A stretch of 57,338 bases of DNA from a virus. Numbering within the stretch: the first letter of the stretch is position 1; each line of letters opens with the position of its first letter. The stretch lies in the IMG/VR virus record IMGVR_UViG_3300050343_000082, positions 1 to 57,338 of that record; one strand, given 5' to 3'. Positions 1 to 11,435 of this stretch are shown here, in pieces. Position numbers and translations under genes: made by a program. The notes beneath the pieces are model-generated. The model was not told where the DNA came from, made no database searches, and saw only the letters and a list, made by a program, of their open reading frames with translations.

Positions 1-3000
1 AGCAATTACTTGCTCTTCGGGTGATAATAAAGCTTCTTGTGTACGTGTCAAGTTGGTATTTGGATTTACTACACTTGCTGTTTTAACTACTGGCTGTGGC
101 ATATTTGGCAATGGTGGTGCTTGTACTGTCAGTGGATTAACATATTTATCAAATAATTTTTTTCCTACTTCTGGTATAAATCTTAAACCTTTTTTAATTA
201 AACCCTCGTCTCTTATAGGATTACCTTCTTCATCTAAAATCATATTTCCTTTTTTATCTAATTTGTAATCAAATTTTTCAGGATCATATTCGTTACCTCT
301 TTCAAAAAATCTTTTATCAAAATAAGAATCTTTCAATGTATCTAATTCATCTATTGGAAATACATAATCTTCATTTAATCTAAATTTATATTTAATATCT
401 TCTTTGTTATCTTTTCTAAGTTGTTGATCTATAGTATCAACTTTTGTTTGAAATCTTGCTTTTGAATAATTGGTTGGTGTAAAAACACCATCTAATAAAT
501 TACTTCTTAGTTTTCTACTAACACCAGATTTTTTTAGAATATTATCTATATCATCTTCACTTAAATCTAAAAGTTTTAAATCTTGAATTCTAATAAACAT
601 ATCTTTTTGTATTCTAAAAGCTTCTTCTTGCATTTTTTCATAAGTTTTAACTTGAGTCATTGGTGTATTTTCTTTGTAATTATCTACATTATAAAAATTT
701 TCATTTTCATCAACAGCTCTTAGAAGTCTGTTCATGTCTGATGCAAAATATCTTAAATCTTTTTTAGTATCTATTCTAATAATTCTAGTACCAGCAAGTA
801 ATGCTAACAATTCATCTTTTAAATTTAAAGGTTTACCACCTCTTGTTAAATCTTTTCCTATTGCTCCTTCAATTTTTTCTGCACTAGTGAAGACACCTGG
901 TTTTACTCCATCTAATATATAAGCAAATGATTTTGCAAATTTATCTCCAATACTATCTGATGCAGAGTAGACCGTACCCCCTTGATCTTTTTTACCATTT
1001 CTTACAGTAACATCTAAAACCCTATCATAACCTAAAGGCTCAGTTATAAATGGAGATAAGAAAGTCATTACCGGTCCATCTTCTGCAAACATAATACTCA
1101 TTACATAATCGTCTGTTTCTTGAGGATTTAATTTTTGTTTATTAGCTTGGTTAATTGCAGATTCAAAAGGTGCCCACAAACTATCATAAGGTGAAAAGTA
1201 TGAAAAATTAATTGCTGCTGATTCACCATCTTTCCATCCTGTTACAGGAAGCAAATTAGAGTTTCTGTCCCATGGTGCAGCTGAAGAACGCTTGTAAGCA
1301 TCCCACTGTGCATCTGTTGAGTTAGTTAAAAACTGTGCAAGTTCTACTAAACCTGTTCCTGTTGCGTAACTTGTCATAAATGCACCAGTTAATCTTCTAA
1401 GACCTATCTGTCTTATAGCTGGATTACTACTTGATGTTTCTTTTAAACCTATAGACACAATATTTGCACCTGTTCTAAGTATTTCTGCAGGGAAAGATAT
1501 AAAAGCACCTAATGGTAATTTTCTTAATTCTTGTATTGCTGGCGGCACTTTAGAATATGTAGGGTATGTGTTTCTAATTAAGTATGCAGAAATATCATCT
1601 ACATGATCATCAAAAGTTTTAATCACTCCAGTTAAAGGATTTGTTTCTAGAAACTCTTCTCCCATTTCTCTGTACCATTTTTTAACATCATCAATATTTT
1701 TAAGAGCACTATTTATCTGTGATCTTGAATATTCATAACCAAAGTGTTTCCATAAGTTATCACCACCAGCATATAATCTTGCAACTTTATCAGTGGGTGC
1801 CATTTTAATTAACTTATCAAACAACTTATCCGACGTTCTTATTTCTTGATTTTTAATCTGATTCATGATTGCTTTTAATTCAGATGCCACAACGTTTTCA
1901 TCCCAAACACCTAAACGAACTAATTTTTCTACGTAATTGTTAAATGAAACTTCATCGATATTCTTTTGTCCTGCTTTAAATATATCATCTAATACTATCT
2001 TCATTGCGTTCGTAACACTTGCTTGACCACCAATGTGACCATTCATCAATGCAAAAAATGCAGCTGATGATACATTTCTAACTTGTGTTTGTGGTGAGTA
2101 TAAAGTTTTACCAACTTGAACCAATACTTTACCTTGCATAATTTCTCTGTAGATAGGAACATTAATTAAGTTATCTAACACTCCACCAACACCTTGAAAC
2201 ATTTGAACATAATCCGGATCTGCATAATATTTTAGTAAATCAGATTTCATGTGTGGTCCAAGTCTAGGCATTTTAGAAATAAGTTGTGGGGTTAAAACAC
2301 CTTTGTTGATTGCTTCTTCTGCAGATCTAAACAACCATCCATTTTTTAAACCCGACTCTCCGATAAAATCAGCTGCTTTTTTATTTGCCATAGCAGATAT
2401 CATTTCAGCTGTCGTACCACCTACAGACGCCTTTAAATTTTTTTCAGGACCTAGTAAATTTTTAATTGCGTTAGGTAACTCTTCTCCAGTTTTCAAAAAC
2501 TTATAATCTTTAAATCGAACTAACTTTCCAATTTCTTTTAAAGATTGCAACGGACTTCTGCCTTCTGCTTTTCCAGCTCTAAGAACAGCTTCAACCATCA
2601 TTTGCGCAGATTCTTTGTAAGCTTGATTTATATCAAGTTTTGGAAAGTCGGCCTTTGCTCTTAGTTTTAAATCTTTATTTCTTCCTACTACATTTTTAGC
2701 AACCCAATCTACTGCCGTATTATATATCTTTTCATCTGGTGCATAGTTTGGATTAGTAAATGTTGAAAAAGATCTTAACATGTAATCTTTTATTCTATTT
2801 ATCTCTATGCCCTCTAAATTTTTTGTAATAGCATCTCCATCTTTACCTCTCGGTAAAGCTTTTTTAAACTCTTTCATTGTGTTTTTTATTTCAAGTTTTA
2901 AATCATCCGCTAACTTTACTAATTCTTTTGGAAGATCCTCTCTTTTAAGTTGTCCTCTTAAAAATTCTTCTACTTGATCAAGATAATGTTTTTGTAATGC

Positions 3001-4353
3001 AGGAGAAGTAGTTGCACTGTTATAGTTGTTTTCAAATTTTTTGGCTAACTCGTAGGATCTTTTTTCAATACCTTCCATAGTTCTATCTAATTTTCTTGCT
3101 CTACCTTTTATAAAAAGCATTGCTTTTTCTGATATACCTTCAATATCTTTAGGTGCTTTACCAAAAGATCTAAAATAAGATAAGATATTATCTAAACGTT
3201 TAATAACTCTTTTTTCTTTTGCTGGGTTTGTTACAGAGTATAGTCTCCAATCTTCAAACTTTGGTAACTGTTTTACTATTTTTCCTGAAAATGTAGATAC
3301 AATTGTAGGAGCTATGGCTTTTGTTAATACAAAGTTAGTAGCGTTTCTAATTGTTTTAGCAGTACCTGCTACAACAGGTTTAACAGCTTCTCTTGATCCA
3401 AGATAACTAATAGGTCTAAACACTGCAGTGTTTATACCTTTAGCACCTAACCTTGCAGTTGTTTTTACAAATGGTGCAAGACCATATTTATAACCTAACT
3501 GTAAACTTTTACCAATTAAAGGAAAACCTGCACCAATAATGGCACCTTCTTGTCCGTATTTAATTCTATTTCTAAATTCAACTGCTGCTCTTTCTTTACC
3601 TTTTAATCCTTTTGTAGATTCTGGTTCAAAGTAAGGTGTGCTTCTTCCTTGTTCCGATGCTAAAAAATCTGTTGCAGCTACAACAGTCATACCTTCAGCA
3701 GCTCTTGCAACAATCTTACTAACTTTTCTTTTATTACCACCTTTAATACCATTAATTATTTTTTTAATTTGACCAACTGTTTTAGTTCTTCTTAATACTT
3801 TTTGTATAATACCACCTGGTATTGCAAACTGAGTCATTAAACCAACCAAGTCACCTCTCCATGTTTCAGGTCTATCTGGTTCTTTGTCTTTCATCATCTC
3901 GTCAAACTTTCCTAAAAAGTCTGAATCAAATGCATAGTCTAAACCGCTAAATAAAGTTGTTCCTACTCCAGACATTAAGTCATAACTACCGGAGTCTACT
4001 CCTTTTCTTATTTCATCTAGAATAGATATATAATCTTTTTCTTCACCGTCTTTTAATAACTGCATTGAATCCACAGGTTTGTCATATTTTTTAGACATCG
4101 TACTTAATCTAAAAGTAATTTTCAAATTAGGTGATCCAGAAAGAATAAATCTTGCTAAACTTTTATCTTCTTTTTGAAAAGGATTAAATGGTTTTAGATA
4201 CTTAACCGGTGGTGTAGGTTCTGTTATACTTTCTAATGCTTTTAAAAAAGAGTCTTGTGCTTCACTAAGTTCTCTTACTTGACCAGGAGGAGTTTTCTTT
4301 TCCTCTTGTTGTTCCTGATCTTTTTTATATCTCTCTAGAGCAGTTTCGGCCAT
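1..4353 (-). CDS. giant virion-associated protein, C-terminus off the window edge
   Basis: The frame is open for 1451 codons from ATG at 4353 to the edge, with no stop, so the gene is partial here. The start has a strong AGGAGG site that lies inside the last codons of the upstream gene. The N-terminus is charged and Gln/Glu-rich; the middle has hydrophobic, Gly/Ala-rich segments and a stretch reading QVRNVSSAAFFALMNGHIGG. Its place as last gene of the virion module and its size suggest an internal virion or ejection protein, or a large tail protein; no enzyme motif was recognised. If the window is circular it reads on in frame at 57338 and ends at 57258, giving about 1477 residues. Function is inferred from context only. 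Confidence 0.85.
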   Translation of the reverse strand, partial: MAETALERYKKDQEQQEEKKTPPGQVRELSEAQDSFLKALESITEPTPPVKYLKPFNPFQKEDKSLARFILSGSPNLKITFRLSTMSKKYDKPVDSMQLLKDGEEKDYISILDEIRKGVDSGSYDLMSGVGTTLFSGLDYAFDSDFLGKFDEMMKDKEPDRPETWRGDLVGLMTQFAIPGGIIQKVLRRTKTVGQIKKIINGIKGGNKRKVSKIVARAAEGMTVVAATDFLASEQGRSTPYFEPESTKGLKGKERAAVEFRNRIKYGQEGAIIGAGFPLIGKSLQLGYKYGLAPFVKTTARLGAKGINTAVFRPISYLGSREAVKPVVAGTAKTIRNATNFVLTKAIAPTIVSTFSGKIVKQLPKFEDWRLYSVTNPAKEKRVIKRLDNILSYFRSFGKAPKDIEGISEKAMLFIKGRARKLDRTMEGIEKRSYELAKKFENNYNSATTSPALQKHYLDQVEEFLRGQLKREDLPKELVKLADDLKLEIKNTMKEFKKALPRGKDGDAITKNLEGIEINRIKDYMLRSFSTFTNPNYAPDEKIYNTAVDWVAKNVVGRNKDLKLRAKADFPKLDINQAYKESAQMMVEAVLRAGKAEGRSPLQSLKEIGKLVRFKDYKFLKTGEELPNAIKNLLGPEKNLKASVGGTTAEMISAMANKKAADFIGESGLKNGWLFRSAEEAINKGVLTPQLISKMPRLGPHMKSDLLKYYADPDYVQMFQGVGGVLDNLINVPIYREIMQGKVLVQVGKTLYSPQTQVRNVSSAAFFALMNGHIGGQASVTNAMKIVLDDIFKAGQKNIDEVSFNNYVEKLVRLGVWDENVVASELKAIMNQIKNQEIRTSDKLFDKLIKMAPTDKVARLYAGGDNLWKHFGYEYSRSQINSALKNIDDVKKWYREMGEEFLETNPLTGVIKTFDDHVDDISAYLIRNTYPTYSKVPPAIQELRKLPLGAFISFPAEILRTGANIVSIGLKETSSSNPAIRQIGLRRLTGAFMTSYATGTGLVELAQFLTNSTDAQWDAYKRSSAAPWDRNSNLLPVTGWKDGESAAINFSYFSPYDSLWAPFESAINQANKQKLNPQETDDYVMSIMFAEDGPVMTFLSPFITEPLGYDRVLDVTVRNGKKDQGGTVYSASDSIGDKFAKSFAYILDGVKPGVFTSAEKIEGAIGKDLTRGGKPLNLKDELLALLAGTRIIRIDTKKDLRYFASDMNRLLRAVDENENFYNVDNYKENTPMTQVKTYEKMQEEAFRIQKDMFIRIQDLKLLDLSEDDIDNILKKSGVSRKLRSNLLDGVFTPTNYSKARFQTKVDTIDQQLRKDNKEDIKYKFRLNEDYVFPIDELDTLKDSYFDKRFFERGNEYDPEKFDYKLDKKGNMILDEEGNPIRDEGLIKKGLRFIPEVGKKLFDKYVNPLTVQAPPLPNMPQPVVKTASVVNPNTNLTRTQEALLSPEEQVIA

Positions 4354-4354
4354 T

Positions 4355-5465
4355 TTATGCCTCCTGCGGTAATACTAAATTCACACTATATTTTTGATTA
4401 AATAAATCAACGTCTTGTTGAGTAGCAATTGTTGCAAAATCTTCTAAAGCTTCAGGACTAGCAGCGATTAATCTTACAACATCGTCTCCTATTTCTTGTG
4501 GTAATCTAGCTCTTAGTGTATTAAAATCTATTTTAGGTTCTTGGTCCATGCTCATTGGTTCTTGAGGCATTGACATTGGCGCTTGAGCCATGTCTGCTCC
4601 ACCACCCATTTGATAACCAGCTCTACCACCTTCAGCATATTCTTCTGGAAATTTACCTGTTTGAAAAAACTCTAAATAGTAACGTTGCATGTCTTCTAAT
4701 AATCTAGTGTCATCATCTCCACCAGGATATACTAATGCTCCACCTGCATCTTTTTTATCAATAAGATTAGTTTTTATTTTTCTTAAAATTCTATTTCTGT
4801 AATCTTCATTTTGTAATAAAGATGCTCTTACTTCATCATTTTTAGTTAGTTGTGTTAATCTTAATTCTTTCTTGTTTAAAAGATTAGCATCATCCTCGGT
4901 AAATAGATCTGGTGTTTTACTTTTTTTATTTTTTAATTTTAAAACTAAATCCAAAGTTGTTTCAATGTCATCAGCTATTTGTAACTTAACACCTCTTTTA
5001 GCAGTCTGCCTCACCCGTTCCTTCTGCAGCAGATTCTGCAATACTAATATTACCTTCTAATAATGTTTTAAATAGATCAGCTTCTGCAGCTTTTTTACTT
5101 AATCTTTGTGTGTCTATATCTTCAAATAATTTTGCAGTCGGTTCTTTTGCTGCACCAGCTGCTGTAGATAGTAAACCACTAAATCCACTACCTCTCGGTG
5201 TAGCAGACATTAAATTTAAACCTGTATTCATTAAAAATCTATTAAAACCCTCACCTTTAGGTCTTTCAAAATATGGTTGATAAGCTTCACGTACAGCTGG
5301 GTCCATAGCTTGTTCTTGACTTTGTTTTACTAAGTCTGCCATGTTGTATGGTAAAACTCTACCATCTTCTTTGTACCCTTTTCTTGGTACATCTAATCCA
5401 GATGTAATACCAGTTCCAGTAGAACCACCCATTCTAAACATCGGTCTTTTTAATGTTCTATTCAT
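4355..5465 (-). CDS. MFRMGG/GGRAGY-type virion module protein (frameshifted)
   Basis: Two overlapping frames (4998-5465 and 4355-5041) look like one gene of about 370 residues split by a single indel near 5000-5040. The N-terminus carries RPMFRMGG followed by a TGITSGLD stretch, a signature I associate with uncultured marine phage proteins. The C-terminal half contains EGGRAGYQMGGG and a Met/Pro/Gln-rich linker. No catalytic motif is visible. It lies between two other virion-module genes and its last codons supply the ribosome site for the giant gene downstream. Role unknown; probably an internal or tail-associated virion protein. Confidence 0.7.
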
Positions 5466-5470
5466 ATTAA

Positions 5471-6481
5471 TTATGGTTTCAATGCGCCGTATATCCCTGC
5501 TCCAGTAGCCGCTGCACCTAATGCAGTTTGTAAGAACCCTGGATCTGGTACTTGTGATGTTTGTGTTCCTGATCCTGCCATTCCACCCATGATACCTGTA
5601 ACAAGGTTACCGTAGTTTTGTAATTGTTCTTGTGGTTGATATGCAGCCATTCTGTTTGCTTCTCTAGTGTGCATCATATCCCGCTTGTGTTTGCGCTTGA
5701 TTCAATGCGCCCAATGAACCTAAACGTGAAATATCTGTTCCTTGCATTCCTTGTAACCTTGTCCAGGTGACCAGCTAATCCTGATTGGAAGATCCTAAAC
5801 CTTGAGTTGCTTTTGATAAACCAAATCTATTTGCAATGTCTTGTTGTCTTGTTGTGCTTGACCAAAACCTTGTTGTAATAATCCTGCTTGTAATTGCTGC
5901 TCTGTTTCTATCTGAACCTGCTTGATACTCTGCTTGCATAACACCTTCACGTCCACCACCGAAAGCTCCTGATGCTACTGCTTGATCTGCTAATTTGTTG
6001 TTGTTGCATTTGTGCATTTCTATCAAACTCTGCAAGTGATGCATCCATAACTTGTGATTGATATGGTGACATAAACTGAGATACGTCTTGTTGAAAATTG
6101 TGCTCCTGTTCCAACTCCACCTAATTGTCCAAGAGACATAGCTCCTAAACCTGCTAGTGCTTGTGCTGTGCTCTATTTAAAAAAGGTTGATATGCTCCAA
6201 CACCTTGTTGTGCTAAGGTTTGTGCATCTCTTTGTAGTTGATCTTGACCTGCAACTTTTGGTGCAAGTCCTGCTAAATTTTGTTGTCTTACGTCAAATGC
6301 TCTTGCAGCATCTTGTCTTGATTTAAATCCTGCATGCTGTCTCACCTGTCATTGTTTGATAGACTTCCAACACCACCTGATACAACAGGTACACCTGTAA
6401 AGGCAACGGCCTGTTTGGCTAAATCTTTTCCTATATCTTCTACAAAGGGTGCTGGTCGCGATATTGTGGTTTCTGTCGCCA
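5471..6481 (-). CDS. Gln/Ala-rich internal virion-type protein (multiple frameshifts)
   Basis: Start at 6481 gives MATETTISRPAPFVEDIGKD; the frame breaks within 50 codons and fragments continue in other frames to a stop at 5471 (ending GIYGALKP). Pieces such as APKVAGQDQLQRDAQTLAQQ, FMSPYQ and GGREGVMQAEYQAGSDRNRA all belong to a Gln/Ala-rich alpha-helical protein family common in marine podovirus-like contigs. I count at least four indels. Restored length is about 335 residues. It is followed at once by the MFRMGG gene. Likely a tail or internal virion component; function unproven. Confidence 0.65.
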
Positions 6482-8023
6482 TTATAATACTTCCTCTAAT
6501 CGTTGTGATGTTTTAAACATTTCTCTAGCGCCATCTAATCCTTGCGATTCTTCAGATACTTCACCTCCGGATTCGAGGTTTTTCATCATGTTATACATGA
6601 CTTCTGCGCCCTTGTCTATATCTCCTTCACCTGCATTTCTAACAGCATCTGCAGTAAACACAAACTCATTCTTAGATAGTCTAGCAGGCACATCGTCAGC
6701 TCTTTCCATTCGACCAATAGGCACGAACCCACCGTCTTCTCTGTAATCTTTTTCCATGCCGTCCATATCTAATAATGGCATAGTCTTCTTGGCTACCGGT
6801 TCTGCATCTCCACCTTCTTGATAACCTATTCTACCACCATCAGCAGCAAACTGGCTCCCTGCCATTCTTGATGCCATAAATTTATAAGGGTTTAATCTTA
6901 TGTCAGCTATGTCAATACCTTGTGATTTATAATAATCATCTAAACCATTATCTTCTTCTTCTTTTTTACCAAATAAATCCATTAATGCTGGAACACCTAA
7001 ACCTAAAGTTATACCGCCTTTTAATGTTGGCATTAGTCCTCCATAACCTTCAGTTAAACCAAGTTTACCAAACAATCCTTTTTTAGCAGCCATTTCACCC
7101 ATTCCTAATTTATTCATCATCAAACTATTTGCTCCAAACAAACCGGCTTTCATATTCATTGGATTAAGCATACCTTTACTAAAAGTTTTCCTGTTAATCC
7201 ATAAGATCCACCTATAGAACCTAAACCATACATCAATGCAGCTTTACCTAATGGAGACTTAGCAACTTTCTTAACAGCTCTTGTTGCTTTCTTAACTAAC
7301 TTACCTAAGAAATACATCTGTCTTCCTGATTCAAGGTCCATGATTCCTCCTTCAGGAGTATCTTCCATCATACCACCGTCCATCTTTCCTGCACGTCCAC
7401 CATCTGCAAGACCTGTGAAATCAAATATAGAGCCCGCGAATCTTGGAGCAAGGCCACCTAAGATTTCTTTTAGGTGTTGTGTCATCATCGCCATCATCAT
7501 TACCTACATTACAATAAGCTGGTGGGTTGGGTCCTTTACAAGGATCCATTACTTGACCATCTCCACCACCTGTATTTAAATTAGTTGGATTACCGTAAGC
7601 ATCTATTTCACCCGATAATCTTCTACCTGTATAGTCTTTGTATACATCATCCATTAACGCAGGATCTAACATTGCAAATTGTTCAGCAGAAATAGGCATC
7701 CCATCAATTGTATATTTACCAGCTTCTAATACAGATTTTCTATCTTTACCAAATATATTTTTTCCTAAACCATCCTCTGTTCCAGAAAAAAATTCTTTAG
7801 TTTTTTTAGATCCTTTTCTTAAAAAAGGTTCCGCAAAACCCAACGCTATATCTAAACTTGTTAAACCTGTTTTAGGTAAATTAAATTCATTTTGAAATGC
7901 TTCTAGATTAACACCTGAGAACCTGTCGTTTTTTTCTAAAAGATTGTATAATGGATCTGATGAATTTATTCCTTTTTTATCTAACTCCATTACTTTTTCT
8001 GGAGTTAAACCTTGAACTACCAA
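6482..8023 (-). CDS. GGR-x-GY virion module protein, restored from three frames
   Basis: Three frames (7421-8023, 7156-7500, 6482-7171) follow each other with short overlaps and read as one protein of more than 510 residues. It contains LADGGRAGKMDGG and ADGGRIGYQEGG, a Gly-rich hydrophobic stretch, and a C-terminal part (GGFVPIGRMERADDVPARLS onward, ending SQRLEEVL) that looks strongly conserved. The true start is upstream of 8023 but 8024-8202 is so disrupted that I cannot place it. No enzyme motif seen. Virion structural or assembly role is inferred from position. Confidence 0.65.
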
Positions 8024-8202
8024 ATCCTGATATTCTTTGTCATTAATACCAAATTTATTATTTTATCCTTCATCAGATGCTGCACCTAATGGTGGCATTG
8101 CTGCTACTTTTATTTTTAAGATCTTGTTATCTTCTCTTTTGAGTAGCAGTCTCTGGATTTGCAATATCATCTTCTGCTTCTTTATCAGAATTATATTCTT
8201 AA
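8024..8202 (-). other. disrupted coding stretch, N-terminus of the next gene
   Basis: No frame stays open here, but acidic coding-like fragments (for example EYNSDKEAEDDIANPET) read towards the gene that begins near 8023. I take this as the indel-damaged N-terminal part of that gene. Start codon unresolved. Confidence 0.4.
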
Positions 8203-8421
8203 TTAGTTTCTAGTATTTCTTAATACTACTTCAGTTTCACACTTTACAACAGGTACTTTTTTACCATTTATCATTGTGTATGCTACTTGATCCTTCTTCT
8301 TTAAACGCCATATTTTCAATAAAGATTTTACAATAGCTCTAGAGTTAGAAGGTACTGTATATAAAAGTTGTAACTCTGTAGTAGTTAAATCTACTTTTGC
8401 ATTTTTATATATATTTGCCAC
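8203..8421 (-). CDS. small virion-module protein, possibly chimeric
   Basis: GTG start (MANIYKNAKVDLTTTELQLL) overlapping the previous stop. The first 45 residues look like a small phage structural protein (IYKNAKVDLTTT...SNSRAIVKSLL). The second half (MINGKKVPVVKCETEVVL) resembles the start of a different small protein. The joined 72-residue frame may therefore be two genes fused by a deletion or indel. Role unknown. Confidence 0.45.
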   Translation of the reverse strand: MANIYKNAKVDLTTTELQLLYTVPSNSRAIVKSLLKIWRLKKKDQVAYTMINGKKVPVVKCETEVVLRNTRN

Positions 8422-8585
8422 TTATCCTAATAAACCAAGTAAATCTTTCTTGATCTTCTTTTGTTGTGTTAAAAATGTAGAATTTAATTGTTCTACAATA
8501 AAGAAAAAGCTCTGTTAATTTGTCTTTGGTTATCTTCACTATATTCTTTTTTAGGTTCTGGTAATCTTACTACTATTTTAGTCAT
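8422..8585 (-). CDS. small hypothetical protein (frameshifted)
   Basis: Starts MTKIVVRLPEPKKEYSEDNQ at 8585, with TAATG overlap to the upstream gene. One indel in a T/A run near 8500 breaks the frame; the restored end reads QLNSTFLTQQKKIKKDLLGLLG and stops at 8422. About 54 residues, helical and polar. Not recognised. Confidence 0.5.
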
Positions 8586-10436
8586 TATCTTCTTCCATCT
8601 GGTTGTACATCATTCTTGAAATGTACCAAATCTCCAAGATTCACCTAACATCTGTATTTTCTATTTTAATATTTGCATATCTTCCTCTGGCTCTAGTATC
8701 TTTTTATTGTAGTTGAGTAATTGTAAAAGGACTTAAAGAAGTTGTTGTATCTGATTGTTGCAGGATAATCTTTTACAGCAAGTGTTACTTTTGCATTACC
8801 TTTAAATCTTTAAAGTCAGGTAAAAATCTTCTCATAGCTAAAAATACTTCTCCTATACCAGGACCCTTGATCTGTGCATCTTTTTGTTTTTTGTAAATCA
8901 AAATCAAATGATTTTATAAAAGAAGTTAAAGTTGTAGTACTACCATCTGGATTAACTTGATCTGTTCCTACTTCATGTTCAAATAATACAGTTTGACCTA
9001 ATCCTCTTCACCAATAACATTGCAGGAAAAGTTCCTGTGTTAGAACTATTAAATTTAGTTGCATATGGTTTAGGATAACATTGCATCAATCCAAGTTGTT
9101 CTAATAGCTTCTGTTCCTGTATACCAATTACCCACCTTGTTCATTAGTTTGACCATAATTATAAACTACATATCTATTATTAAAATCAGATCCAGCTGTT
9201 GGATACCACCAAACAACTTCTGTAAATAGGTTATTAATACCTGCACAAACTTGTTGACCTTTTGTTGTATCAACATCATCATAAACATAATCTTCAACAC
9301 TACAAGGTAGTGTATTTAACTGTACCATCAAACATAAAGAAACCATTATTACCCATCCAAAATGCAACACCATCAATTTCAAACAGCTGCATTCTTACCA
9401 ATCAATCCACAGTTAGTACCAACTTGTTCAAAGCCAAATGTAAAAGGTGCACCAACAAATTTCATTGTGTACAATGCATTATCTGTCCATACTAGAATAT
9501 TTTCTTTTGCTTTTAAAGCTCCTATAATTTTTGTACCATCTTGTAGTCTTTGTGTACCTGCTGTTTAGTTGCTTGTTGGTGTATATCATTTATATTTTCT
9601 TCTTCAGAAAATCTTATAAACATATCATCTTGTGTTGTAGGTGTATCCAATAGTTGTTTCTGTTCCAAAATGAATTAAGTGACGTGTTGTTGGTGAAATA
9701 AAGTTGTTCTTGTTGCTGTTGGATTATTTGTATGTTTGAAAACCTGATGTAGTTGTAGATGCTCTTGTTAATCTTGCTGCTCCTGCATTCCAAGTAAATG
9801 TTTTACCATTAGCAATTGTTGCAACTAATACTTGACCAAAATTACTTAACGACCAAAGACCTGGTTCAAGAGCCAACTTGTTCATAAGGTTTAACTACAT
9901 AACTACCACCTGTAGATACAGTTCCTGTTGCATTAGAACTTTGTGTAATTGTAAATGCAACTTGAACTTGTAACTCTTGTTACTTGAAATAATTTATCTT
10001 CAAAATCAGAATCACTATAACCAGTACCACTTGGTAAAGTTACACTATCTAATAAAACAATATCACCTGCACTAAATTATGACTTGCTTTTGTAATGTAC
10101 AAACTGCTGAACTTATTGTTGTTGCATACAGTGCAAGAACACTTAATTGTAGTTTTTATAGGTGTAATATCATAATAGTTGTCCTTCAAAATAAATAAGT
10201 AAAAATTTATCTGTTCCAATTGCAACATACCTATTTCCATCTAAATCAACAAATGCAAACTCACGTCTTGCAACACCAACAATAGTATCTGATATTAATG
10301 AAGACCAACCACCAACTTTTTCAGGTAGGTTATATCTAAATCTAACATTATCACAATCAACCCATCTGTTTTCTGCACCAGATGTTGTATCTTGTTTGTC
10401 TATTCCTGGTAAGACTTTAAAATCAATAAGAGCCAT
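8585..10436 (-). CDS. tail protein, DFKVLPGIDKQDT family (heavily frameshifted)
   Basis: Start at 10436 (MALIDFKVLPGIDKQDTTSG) behind a GGAG site. The first 88 residues are intact: ENRWVDCDNVRFRYNLPEKVGGWSSL and VGVARREFAFVDLDGNRYVAIGTDKFL. The rest, to a stop at 8585, is spread over all three minus frames by many indels. Restored length is about 617 residues. The N-terminus is typical of a beta-rich tail-stabilising or tail-needle/receptor protein found next to tail fibres in marine podoviruses. The exact tail role is inference. Confidence 0.65.
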
Positions 10437-10450
10437 GGTCTTTATGCTCC

Positions 10451-11175
10451 TTATGCCGTGTTCTTTATATGCCCAACCTCTTGTTGAATCTACATACACT
10501 AATGTAAAAGCTTGGCCGTTAGTGGTTAGTGTTAGATTAGATGTGCCTGTATTAATAGGCTGACCGTTTCTATTTAGTATTAAATTGTTAGAGTTAAATG
10601 TTCCTCTTGCATCGATAAATGTAATTTCATCTCCTGTAGCAGGTGATGTAGGAAGTGTAATTGTAATTGGGTTAGCTGTTGTATTTGCAAAAATTTGTTC
10701 ACCAGCAGATGCTGTGTAAGCAGTTAGTGTATGAAGAGTTTACTGTTATGTAACCTTTAGTTTTCATACCAAGATTAACATTAGTTCCATCTGAATAAAC
10801 TAATACAGTTGCACCTGAAGGAAAATACTCCTGATCCAGATACAGTTTTAACTGTAAAGTTGTTTATACTTCCAGAACTTTCTCTAGTAGTTGCATCTTG
10901 AAATACCAAAACTCTTTCAGCAGAGTCTGGAATAGTAACTGTTCTGTTTGCTGTTAAGTTCCTGTTAATTTAATATATATGTTTTTACCATTTGATGTTG
11001 CACCATTATCTAGTGCTAATGCTACGTCTCCACCACCTACAGCTAATGATAAATAACCTGTAGATAATTGTTCTAAAATTTGTAAGTTTGTATTAGTAAT
11101 TGTACCCCAAAGACCTGCTTTTTCACCGGTAGTAATTAATTCTAATTTTGAGTTTGTTGAATAACTTGATGCCAT
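10451..11175 (-). CDS. tail-fibre-like or baseplate-type structural protein (frameshifted)
   Basis: Begins MASSYSTNSKLELITTGEKA, then GLWGTITNTNLQILEQ; an in-frame upstream ATG exists but this one is the better start. The frame breaks near 10960 and again near 10740-10830; fragments such as TVTIPDSAERVLVFQDATT and ITLPTSPATGDEITFIDARG lead to a stop near 10451. About 240 residues, Thr/Ser/Gly-rich beta sequence of the kind common in phage tail appendages. The end is uncertain because one frame runs on into the next gene. Confidence 0.65.
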
Positions 11176-11182
11176 AATTCTC

Positions 11183-11434
11183 CTATGGGTTATTCGGGTC
11201 AATAGGTATCCAGGTACCAGTTGCTCCCGGAACTATCGGGTTCCATGATATCACATTTATAGTACCAGTTGCAAGGTTAATTTGTTGCCCTGTTACATCT
11301 ACTCTAACTGTTACATCAGCTATTGCATTACCAATAGCAATGTTTAATCTATTACCATTAACTAATACAGTAGCGCCTCCTAGTCCAGGACTTGAAAAAG
11401 ATGCTGCTGAAAATGAAGTTCCTCCAAATAACAT
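11183..11434 (-). CDS. short repeat protein, paralogue of the next gene
   Basis: 83 residues. The N-terminus MLFGGTSFSAASFSSPG and the C-terminus WNPIVPGATGTWIPIDP match those of the neighbour at 11436-12269, but only about two copies of the beta repeat (V-x-G-x-x-x-N-L-x-x-G) lie between. Clean frame. It is probably a beta-solenoid-like tail appendage or decoration protein; that role is inferred from sequence style and location. Confidence 0.75.
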   Translation of the reverse strand: MLFGGTSFSAASFSSPGLGGATVLVNGNRLNIAIGNAIADVTVRVDVTGQQINLATGTINVISWNPIVPGATGTWIPIDPNNP

Positions 11435-11435
11435 A

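Noticed and set aside
4998-5041. Programmed ribosomal frameshift between overlapping frames
   Set aside because: No slippery heptamer with a following structure, and similar breaks occur at random in many genes, so read errors explain it better.
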